A stretch of DNA of 57,388 bases. Origin: Psychrobacillus antarcticus (GTDB taxonomy: Bacteria; Bacillota; Bacilli; Bacillales_A; Planococcaceae). The position numbers were made by a program, and so were the translations under genes. The notes beneath the pieces were generated by a model, which ran no database searches, was not told the DNA's origin, and saw only the letters and a program-made list of their open reading frames with translations. Below are positions 8,285 through 14,968 of this stretch, piece by piece. The stretch is taken from NCBI RefSeq assembly GCF_029533155.1, contig NZ_JAIZDB010000029.1, forward strand, positions 1 through 57,388. The letters are read 5' to 3'. Each line of letters opens with the position of its first letter. Position 1 is the first letter of the stretch.

Positions 8285-9658
8285 TTATGGTTGAACAGTT
8301 ACTTCCACATAAGCACCATTTTTCATCATGACTCCTGCATTCGTTTGGAAAGTAGGATGTATGAGTAGTAGGTAAGATGCTCCTTTTTCTAGTGGTGCTG
8401 TTGGTATGACAACGAACTGTTTAGCTGATTTTGGTTCAATTGTTACGGGAACGGTGTCGGTCGTTCCTAATTTTACTAATTCCACTCTTTGCTTTGTAGT
8501 TTGTATTACATTGTTGGAAAAAGTAATCGTAAATTGTTTCGTTGTCGGTACATTATGTAATGCGGACATCTTTTTATAGTTTTTATTTACTTCCACTAAT
8601 GCATCCAGATGTGCTTGTATTAGCTCGTAACCGACCTCTGTTTCGTAATGTGGCTTCACGCCTATTTCGTGAATGAGGGTACCTTTAGGACCTGTGAAGT
8701 TTGCTATTGTTAGCTTCAAAATTGATCCGTCAGAAAGATTAAAAAATGATTGCATCGAACCTTTTCCATAAGTAGTCTGCCCATAGAGGGATGCTGAGTT
8801 TTGGTCTAGTAAAGCTGCTGCAGTCATTTCAGACGCACTCGCGCTATATCCGTTGACTAGTACTTTGGTGTTTGCAGGAAATAACGAGGTTTGTTTAGTC
8901 GATTTAGTTAACGCAGACTCGCTAGTGGTAATAATTGTAAACGCATCAGGACTGTTGGGAAATAGACCGATAAGTTCTTCTGCTGTATGTACATATCCTC
9001 CTCCATTATTTCGTAAGTCTAAAATAAACGAGGTTGCACCTAACTTTTGAAGCTCTATTTTCGCTTTTTGAACAAGGACTGCCCCATCATCTGAAAATGA
9101 ATTCATCCCTATATATCCAGTATTTCCTGCTAAGAGCTCTTTTGTTACGACAGGGACTGTAAATTTCTTGCGCGTTAAATTATACGTTTGTTTCGTATTA
9201 TTACTTTTCAAAATCTGTAGTTGTACTGCGGTTCCTTCCTTCCCACTGATGATTGAAGAGGCTTGTTGAATTGCCATCCCAATTGTCGATATACCATCGA
9301 CTGACAGAATAATATCACCAGGAAAAATTCCAGCTTGGCCAGCTGCTCCACCTTCAAACGTGCTGATAATTTGAATGCCATTCGGATGTTCCTCAATTAT
9401 CACACCAATGCCAGTCGTCGTATTATTGATGGAGTTTGTATACGCTTCAAATTCTTCCCTCGTAAAATAAGTAGAGTAGGGATCTAATTGCTCCACTATC
9501 TCATCAATAGAATCTAACTCATCTATATTAGAAGGAAGTTCTCCTTTATAGTGCGTACTGAGCAAACTCTTCACTTCATCAAGCGGTGCTGCTAATGTAG
9601 AAATCGGTGCTGAGATTAATCCGATCATGATTGCTGCTAGGATAGTAAACCTCTTCAT
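8285..9658 (-). CDS. S41 (C-terminal processing) peptidase with PDZ domain
   Basis: Secreted or membrane-tethered serine protease of 457 residues. A signal sequence (ILAAIMIGLISAPISTLAAP) is followed by a PDZ domain (GGAAGQAGIFPGDIILSVDG) and the S41 core. The catalytic Ser-Lys dyad is visible in GYSASASEMTAAALL and TTYGKGSMQSFF. The last ~90 residues look like an added Ig/SbsA-type beta domain (FTITFSNNVIQTTKQRVELV), not typical of plain CtpA. RBS AGGGGG precedes the ATG. First gene of a three-gene operon with the membrane protein and adaptor, suggesting that it processes or regulates the partner complex or its cargo. Confidence 0.85.
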   Translation of the reverse strand: MKRFTILAAIMIGLISAPISTLAAPLDEVKSLLSTHYKGELPSNIDELDSIDEIVEQLDPYSTYFTREEFEAYTNSINNTTTGIGVIIEEHPNGIQIISTFEGGAAGQAGIFPGDIILSVDGISTIGMAIQQASSIISGKEGTAVQLQILKSNNTKQTYNLTRKKFTVPVVTKELLAGNTGYIGMNSFSDDGAVLVQKAKIELQKLGATSFILDLRNNGGGYVHTAEELIGLFPNSPDAFTIITTSESALTKSTKQTSLFPANTKVLVNGYSASASEMTAAALLDQNSASLYGQTTYGKGSMQSFFNLSDGSILKLTIANFTGPKGTLIHEIGVKPHYETEVGYELIQAHLDALVEVNKNYKKMSALHNVPTTKQFTITFSNNVIQTTKQRVELVKLGTTDTVPVTIEPKSAKQFVVIPTAPLEKGASYLLLIHPTFQTNAGVMMKNGAYVEVTVQP

Positions 9659-9841
9659 CCAATTTCCCCCTTTTGAATATCTCTAAACCTATCATAGCTT
9701 AAATTTACAAGAACTGCAGAAATTTCTATGCTTACTATTAAATGGATTAGTAACTGAAATATTAAAATGATTAGATGGATTCACAATAAAAGCATGCATT
9801 TTCTATCACTTAAATATAACAATCATTATAATAGCCGTTTT

Positions 9842-10657
9842 TTATTTGAGTAGTTGCAGTACTCCCTGTGCTTGTTGCATATGCAAGCTAAGAACATATT
9901 GATTGGCTTGCATTAATATACTAGCTTTAGTGAGCGCCATCATTTCCTTTGCAATATCTACATCTCTTATTCTAGATTCTGCCGCAGTCAAATTTTCTTC
10001 CATATTAACGACATTATTATACGCGTGTTCCATTCGATTTGTATAAGCCCCCATTTTGGAGCGTTCACTCGATACCTTTTGAATTGCTTTATCAAGTTCT
10101 CCAATGGCTTTGTCTGCATCTTCTCTCGTAGAAAGGGATAAATTCTGTATTCCAATACTAGTCGCACCCATATTGCTAAATGACAATTCGATAGTTTGTC
10201 CGGCATTAGCACCCGCCTGAATTTTAAGAGAGGTTTGAGATCCATCTATTAATGGCTTTGTATTAAACTCAGTATCCTTTGAAATTCTAGACACTTCTTT
10301 TTTTAGTTCATCAAATTCTATTGCTAACTGACTTCGGTCCTTGTCGGTTAGCGTGTCATTTGCAGCTTGAACACTTAACTCTCGCATTCTTTGTAAAATA
10401 GAATTTGTTTCATTTAGTGCACCCTCTGCAGTTTGGACAAGGGAAATCCCATCCTGTATATTCCTCGAAGCCTGTCCTAGTCCCCGAATTTGTGCGCGCA
10501 TTTTTTCAGAAATAGCTAAACCGGCAGGATCATCGCCGGCTCGGTTGATACGATACCCAGAAGAAATGCGTTCCATGGACTTATTTACCATTGTCCATTG
10601 AGAGTTCATGTTCCGTAAAATAGTTAGTCCAGTAGCATTCCAATTTCCAAGCATCAT
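9842..10657 (-). CDS. Flagellin (Hag-like) with atypical N-terminus
   Basis: Flagellar filament protein of 271 residues with conserved D0/D1 helices at both ends (ISSGYRINRAGDDPAGLAIS and ESRIRDVDIAKEMMALTKAS) and only a short variable centre. The usual opening RINHNI(A/S)ALN is replaced by MLGNWNATGLTILRNMNSQW, and the end is QAQGVLQLLK. RBS AAAGGAG precedes two consecutive ATGs; either could be used. A sigma-D-type promoter lies upstream. It is monocistronic and far from a flagellar cluster in this window, so it may be a secondary flagellin; whether it is the main filament protein cannot be told here. Confidence 0.9.
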   Translation of the reverse strand: MMLGNWNATGLTILRNMNSQWTMVNKSMERISSGYRINRAGDDPAGLAISEKMRAQIRGLGQASRNIQDGISLVQTAEGALNETNSILQRMRELSVQAANDTLTDKDRSQLAIEFDELKKEVSRISKDTEFNTKPLIDGSQTSLKIQAGANAGQTIELSFSNMGATSIGIQNLSLSTREDADKAIGELDKAIQKVSSERSKMGAYTNRMEHAYNNVVNMEENLTAAESRIRDVDIAKEMMALTKASILMQANQYVLSLHMQQAQGVLQLLK

Positions 10658-10686
10658 CTCAGCTCCTTTTTGATTCTTTTATCTTT

Positions 10687-10713
10687 ATATCGTCCAAATT
10701 GTAATATATTTCA
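10687..10713 (-). promoter_or_regulatory. Sigma-D-type promoter of the flagellin gene
   Basis: On the minus strand TGAA, 15 bases, then GACGATAT, close to the B. subtilis sigma-D consensus TAAA-N15-GCCGATAT. It ends about 30 bases upstream of the flagellin start, as expected for a motility gene. Confidence 0.7.
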
Positions 10714-10862
10714 ATTTTGGAGGAATCTAATATTGATTCGAGTAAAAATGATTAATTCCTTCTAGTTTAGGAGAATATTAATGTAAGTTTTGAAATTTTT
10801 TTATAATTAATTTAAAAATCGAGTTATTTCCCGGGAAATTGACAAGAAAGGAGTTTTTGTTA

Positions 10863-10961
10863 ATGAAAATCGACAAGTTTGGATTTAGTTGGGGGGACAT
10901 TTGGTTTGGGGTGCTCGGCTCAAGTGGATTTGTGCTGTTCCTCTACTTTTTTACGTCTTAG
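10863..10961 (+). CDS. Possible 32-aa small membrane protein
   Basis: A short frame starting MKIDKFGFSWGDIWFGVLGS and ending in a hydrophobic stretch (GFVLFLYFFTS). AAAGGAG lies nine bases upstream and a perfect intrinsic terminator follows 20 bases after the stop, so it has the parts of a real monocistronic gene. It is transcribed opposite to and away from the flagellin gene. One predicted membrane helix. I know of no family, and it could be chance, but the RBS and terminator make translation plausible. Confidence 0.5.
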   Translation: MKIDKFGFSWGDIWFGVLGSSGFVLFLYFFTS

Positions 10962-10978
10962 TAAATTGGATAGCACAT

Positions 10979-11018
10979 AAAAACACCTATCGAAATTAGC
11001 TATTCGGTAGGTGTTTTC
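10979..11018. terminator. Bidirectional terminator
   Basis: A long stem (ACACCTATCGAA/TTCGGTAGGTGT) flanked by A-run and T-run, serving the 32-aa ORF on the plus strand and the IDEAL-domain gene on the minus strand. Confidence 0.85.
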
Positions 11019-11052
11019 TATTTTAGTAAATTATACAATGTAAAAGCCTCCG

Positions 11053-11493
11053 TTAATTTTCTTTATACTTTAGTAGTTTATTGAACAATGATTCGTCTCT
11101 TGTAGTTAAAGCAAAATCAATCATGCGCTCTACATTTTGTTGCTCGAGTAATTGAATGACTTCTTCCGTTCCTACTACGGATACATCCTGCGTGTCGACT
11201 TGGTTGGCTTCTTCTAAAATCGTTTGTAAATGTGTATGAATATCGGACACAAGCAATAATTGATAGAGCGGAAGTCTAATAAACCTATTCCCTTTTTGAA
11301 AAACAAATACTTCCGATAAATTTTCTACCTGCAATGTCTGCGCATTTAAAATGATTTCCTTCCCATCTACTGGTATAAAATGAAACAGCTCTTCATCTTT
11401 CCTAATGGAAAAGTACTGATAGGCAAACACCATCTTAATACTGTTCCCTTCATACTTTGTATAAAACGGCTTCATTAACTGTACAAGTATCAT
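11053..11493 (-). CDS. IDEAL-domain protein
   Basis: A 146-residue soluble protein whose C-terminus (VERMIDFALTTRDESLFNKL) fits the IDEAL domain, a short motif found at the ends of several Bacillales proteins. The N-terminal ~95 residues form a beta-rich region (MVFAYQYFSIRKDEELFHFI) of unknown role. The start at 11493 has a strong AGGAGAGGAG just upstream; the longer frame upstream runs into the 21-nt repeat array and is rejected. Some IDEAL proteins take part in competence or biofilm control; nothing here specifies which. Confidence 0.75.
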   Translation of the reverse strand: MILVQLMKPFYTKYEGNSIKMVFAYQYFSIRKDEELFHFIPVDGKEIILNAQTLQVENLSEVFVFQKGNRFIRLPLYQLLLVSDIHTHLQTILEEANQVDTQDVSVVGTEEVIQLLEQQNVERMIDFALTTRDESLFNKLLKYKEN

Positions 11494-11605
11494 ATTCTCC
11501 TCTCCTTTCATTCGGTGGAATTTTCTGATTATTATTAGTTTATCACATTTTCTCTTTTTCGTGTAGTTAATGGCTCTAAAAATATACTTAACAGCCGGGA
11601 ATTCA

Positions 11606-11705
11606 TTTACTCGCTGCTTGGAGGTGGATACTCGCGTTGCTGGTGGATTTACTTGCGGCTGTAATCTAAATACTTGCGGCAAGGCGTGATTTACTCGCTA
11701 AACGG
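11606..11705 (+). repeat. 21-nt TACTTGCGG array, copy T2 (5 units)
   Basis: TACT motifs begin at 11608, 11629, 11650, 11671 and 11692, an exact 21-nt step; units read TACTCGCTG, TACTCGCGT, TACTTGCGG, TACTTGCGG and TACTCGCTA. Lies upstream of the IDEAL-domain gene and directly left of the long repeat element at 11757. Confidence 0.9.
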
Positions 11706-11756
11706 AAGGATCTTCCAATTTATGTAGAGAGTGAATGGTCCTATTGAAAAATTGCT

Positions 11757-12256
11757 GAACGAAAAAAACGCACGGTCCTTTAGGATCTAAATCTGTTTCT
11801 ACTGTTTTCGAAGGGCTTTGGACAGACTTATTGCTATATAATTACCGTTTGATTTTTTAAAAGATGCTGGTCGTGACTGAAGTCACGACCAGCATCTTTT
11901 TTCTCGGTAATCTTATGGCGTTTTTCTGTCCGTCGCCCTTCTACAACTTCTAGAAACACGTTAGTGCAATTTTTGTTAATTAGAGAAAAGCTAATTTCCT
12001 ATTAATAGAGGCAAGATGATGACAGTCTAAATAGGCGACAGTGGTGCTCCTGCGCAAAGTTCGTCGCAAAATAAAAAAATATTTCGCAACGACTGCCTGA
12101 CTCGCATCGTGCGGACCCGAAGATGAAATTTCGTTAGCGTTGCCACAGGAGGTGGCGCACTTAGCCTTTGTTCTCCACATGTAACGGAAATCAGTAGTAT
12201 TATCCATTCTTTAAAGTATTACGAACCCAGTTTACACAGGACGTTTTTATATACTT
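11757..12256 (+). repeat. Long interspersed element, copy A (with covarying stem-loop)
   Basis: About 500 bp of non-coding sequence shared with three other sites (19108, 24205, 47829). Bases 11795-11957 fold as nested inverted pairs: GTTTCTA/TAGAAAC, GAAGGGC/GCCCTTC, GGACAGA/TCTGTCC, ATTACCG/CGGTAAT, and an apical hairpin GATGCTGGTCGTGACT/AGTCACGACCAGCATC (11862-11896). The right part contains a GC-rich segment and ends with the shared bases AACGGAAATCAGTAGTATTA and TTTTTATATACTT. Small frames inside it (for example minus-strand 11980-12207) are not supported as genes. It occupies most of the gene-free stretch 11494-12305. Confidence 0.85.
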
Positions 12257-12263
12257 AATCTGC

Positions 12264-12290
12264 AAAAAAACGAATGCACGCTGCATCCGC
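12264..12290 (-). terminator. Terminator of the 124-aa gene
   Basis: The stem CGGATGCA/TGCATTCG on the minus strand is followed by seven T, 16 bases after the stop of the gene ending at 12306. Confidence 0.8.
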
Positions 12291-12305
12291 TTTTGGAAGG
12301 TCCTT

Positions 12306-12680
12306 CTATTTACGAAGAGTTGTTGGTCTATTTCTTCCTTTGGCTATGGTGAAATAGCCGAATATTTTGGGGTTGTATTCAACGATAAACGTTTGGAATA
12401 CTTTTTCTAATACTTTTGTTTGGTTGAGCTCCCCTTCGTGTTCCAGATAAAAAGATAAGAGGTTAGCTTTATAATCGAGTTGTAAATCATAAACGGTGAA
12501 ATCCTCTGCAACAATTTGCTCAATATGAGTCATCTCTTTTTCACGATATCCACTAAAATACGCTATATACTTCTTCTTAACGCCCACAACCTTTATTTCT
12601 TTCTCGTTTTTTCTTGAATGCTTATCCTGGTACTCAAATAAGGACGGTATGTAAAATTGTAATCTTTCGATAGCTATCAC
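12306..12680 (-). CDS. Hypothetical protein, ~124 aa
   Basis: A soluble protein of up to 124 residues with alternating beta and helical segments (VVGVKKKYIAYFSGYREKEM, FTVYDLQLDYKANLLSFYLE) and a basic tail; no signal peptide, membrane segment or motif I recognise. The only early start is a GTG at 12680 with AAGGA too close for an ideal RBS, so the true N-terminus is uncertain. It has its own terminator. It is transcribed divergently from the XRE-type regulator across a ~165-base gap, which would fit control by that regulator (inference). Confidence 0.6.
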   Translation of the reverse strand: MIAIERLQFYIPSLFEYQDKHSRKNEKEIKVVGVKKKYIAYFSGYREKEMTHIEQIVAEDFTVYDLQLDYKANLLSFYLEHEGELNQTKVLEKVFQTFIVEYNPKIFGYFTIAKGRNRPTTLRK

Positions 12681-12846
12681 TTCCTTTTACATTATAATTA
12701 TTCCTATATTTCTCATAATTGTTAGTGGATGTATATCTTTTATACTATATATCCTCATCGTATTTATACATATCTCCAATTTGGCGATTTTTATTCATTA
12801 TTCTTCTAATTTCGCTATCCTTGCATTGTATATGGGAGGGATGAAT

Positions 12847-13245
12847 ATGGCATTTTGGGAGCATTTGCGTGCTTATCGTGAAAAACTAGACATTACACAA
12901 ATAGAAGCTGCTAAGATTCTAGGTATTGATCATTCCGCATTATCAAAATATGAAAAAGGCGATCTTGGTATATCTATCGAGTTGCTAACGAAAATAAAAG
13001 AAAAATACAAAATTCCAGATGATCAATTTTTATATATGCTCCAAGATAAACGCTATAAAAGCGAAAATCCAATCTTAGAAGCTAGAGAAAGTAAAGAAAG
13101 ATACATAGAAAATTTTCAAGAGGAATATGTGAATGAAATCATTCACTTGAAAGAATATCGTGATTTTACGATGGATATTGTTCATTTTGCCGAAAGTGAC
13201 AAAGAACGAAGAAAGTACATATTAAATCGATTGAAAAGAGATTAA
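12847..13245 (+). CDS. XRE-family DNA-binding regulator
   Basis: About 132 residues. A helix-turn-helix of the Cro/C1 type lies at residues ~8-60 (LDITQIEAAKILGIDHSALS then KYEKGDLGISIELLTKIKEK), followed by a charged C-terminal part without a recognised sensor domain. The ATG at 12847 is six bases after GGGAGGG; the alternative ATG at 12841 touches the RBS. Followed by an intrinsic terminator, so monocistronic. The target is unknown; the divergent 12306-12680 gene is the natural candidate. Confidence 0.85.
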   Translation: MAFWEHLRAYREKLDITQIEAAKILGIDHSALSKYEKGDLGISIELLTKIKEKYKIPDDQFLYMLQDKRYKSENPILEARESKERYIENFQEEYVNEIIHLKEYRDFTMDIVHFAESDKERRKYILNRLKRD

Positions 13246-13282
13246 AGCTTTTACTTACATTGCGATAAGTAAAGGCTTTTTC
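13244..13282 (+). terminator. Terminator of the XRE regulator
   Basis: The stem AAAGCTTTTACTTA/TAAGTAAAGGCTTT, closing on a T-run, begins at the stop codon. Confidence 0.85.
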
Positions 13283-13347
13283 TGTTATTACGCCGCCTTT
13301 TAGACAATTTGTTTTAGCTTCGGCTTTTAATCAGTGGGTTTTAAACG

Positions 13348-13353
13348 TATAAT
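13348..13353 (+). promoter_or_regulatory. Probable -10 box for the SWIM-SNF2 operon
   Basis: A consensus TATAAT 35 bases upstream of the TTG start of the SWIM gene. The -35 region (TTTAAT, about 16 bases upstream) is weak, so this is a modest call. Confidence 0.45.
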
Positions 13354-13387
13354 GGAAGGAAAGCTTTTTTTCTTAGGAGAGATCTGT

Positions 13388-14968
13388 TTGAACCTTACTT
13401 CATATCAAAAACTTGCAACCCATTATAATAAACAGATTCACCAATCTATGGATACAATTTCGAAAAAGCTACATCCCTCTATGTTAGAGGATGAGGAGCT
13501 TGTTCGTCGTGCTGCTTTTTTTGTGCGTAACGGCGCTGTTTCTATTACGAATTATTCACCTCAAGAGCATCGGGTCGACTTTACCATACGCGATGTGACG
13601 AATATTGAAGTGAATTATCATATTACAAAAGATAATTTTCACTGCCCTTGTCCTATCCATAAGCCGTGTAGACATATGGTGGCAGCTGTTTTTTATTTGT
13701 ACCAGCAAACGAATTCCTTGTCTTCATGGATTTCTGAATGGCGTTCACTGGCCGACCAGGCGCAATTGACTTTGCTAAAGGATGAACGCAGTCCGAGAAG
13801 TTGGGATATTATTGTTGAAAACTTTTTCCGTAAATTTATCGCCAATTACCCACCTACTAGTTTTTATTTACTTGAATTTGCTATTCATGATTTGAAATCG
13901 CAAATTAGAAAGTCCCGTCCATTTGAACGAGAGTGGCAGCCTATTTTTGACGTGTATGTGGAACTATCTATACTCATAAAGTCTTGGCCATATATTGAAC
14001 CACTTGCACAATCTAATATGCAAAACAGAGTGGTTCATTTTTTAAATGAATACTTAGCTGAGCTGAATGATCATCTAAACCAACTATCATCGAAGCCACG
14101 GATGTTTGCAGCAGATGCCTTTTACGATGAAATTATGGTGCGAGTTAATCACTTTTACTTTGATATGGAAAACCTTGTGCAGTATAGAAAGCAAGTGTAT
14201 CTGTCATTTTGGGATGCGCTCGTAACAGACAAGAATAAAAGAATGCAGGAAGTGAAATACTTAGAGTCTCTAGATACGGTAGAAGATGGTATTCCGTTAA
14301 ATATGGTACTACCATATTTTTACCTAACCTTGTCCATGACCGATGAACTATTATTGGCTGCGGAACAAATGGAGGGAAACCAATTACTTGCATGGATAGA
14401 AGTATGTGAAAAAGCGCTTCATAATGGCAAAAAAGAATTAGGAACAAACCTAGTTCGCAAGCTACTGCCTCATGTTTCATATTACTTAAACGAAGTAATA
14501 CAAAATCCGTCTCGTGTTATACTCATTCGGAGATTAGAGCTATTGTTTGATACAGTTCAGTTGCAGCCTACAGAGTTAGAAAAAGTATATCAATCTTTTG
14601 GAATGTATGGCCTACAGTCTTATTCGAACTTACTCATTAAGGAAAAGCGTTATTATGATTGGGTGGCTCTCCATCAATCGGCTAATTCCTCCCTAGAGTA
14701 TGCAGAAGCATGTGGACTTTCGATTATAAAGGAAGAAGCTCCAGAGATGTTGCTTCCACTTTATCATCACTATGCGATGCGTTTCGTACAGGAAAAAAAC
14801 CGCTATAGCTACAAACAGGCCGTTCGGATTTGGAAAAAAATGAAGCAAGTTGCTAAAAAATCGAATGACACGGATTATTGGAATGCTTACGTAGAAAATG
14901 TCCGTGAAAAGTATCGCCGTCTTCGTGCACTGCAACAAGAAATAGAGAAAGGAAACCTGCCATTATGA
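13388..14968 (+). CDS. ywqB: SWIM zinc-finger protein (YwqB-like)
   Basis: A 526-residue cytoplasmic protein carrying a SWIM zinc finger near residues ~90-108: CPCPIHKPCRHMVAAVFYL supplies the CxC...CxH ligands. The rest is helical with no other recognised domain. The start is a TTG preceded by TAGGAGAG; the in-frame ATG at 13334 lies upstream of the -10 box and is rejected. The gene overlaps the SNF2 helicase gene by four bases (ATGA), and SWIM-plus-SNF2 pairs are common (YwqB-YwqA in B. subtilis), implying that they act together on DNA. Exact role not established. Confidence 0.85.
   Translation: MNLTSYQKLATHYNKQIHQSMDTISKKLHPSMLEDEELVRRAAFFVRNGAVSITNYSPQEHRVDFTIRDVTNIEVNYHITKDNFHCPCPIHKPCRHMVAAVFYLYQQTNSLSSWISEWRSLADQAQLTLLKDERSPRSWDIIVENFFRKFIANYPPTSFYLLEFAIHDLKSQIRKSRPFEREWQPIFDVYVELSILIKSWPYIEPLAQSNMQNRVVHFLNEYLAELNDHLNQLSSKPRMFAADAFYDEIMVRVNHFYFDMENLVQYRKQVYLSFWDALVTDKNKRMQEVKYLESLDTVEDGIPLNMVLPYFYLTLSMTDELLLAAEQMEGNQLLAWIEVCEKALHNGKKELGTNLVRKLLPHVSYYLNEVIQNPSRVILIRRLELLFDTVQLQPTELEKVYQSFGMYGLQSYSNLLIKEKRYYDWVALHQSANSSLEYAEACGLSIIKEEAPEMLLPLYHHYAMRFVQEKNRYSYKQAVRIWKKMKQVAKKSNDTDYWNAYVENVREKYRRLRALQQEIEKGNLPL

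Noticed and set aside
11980-12207. 75-codon minus-strand gene
   Set aside because: It lies inside repeat element copy A and is not open in copies B-D.
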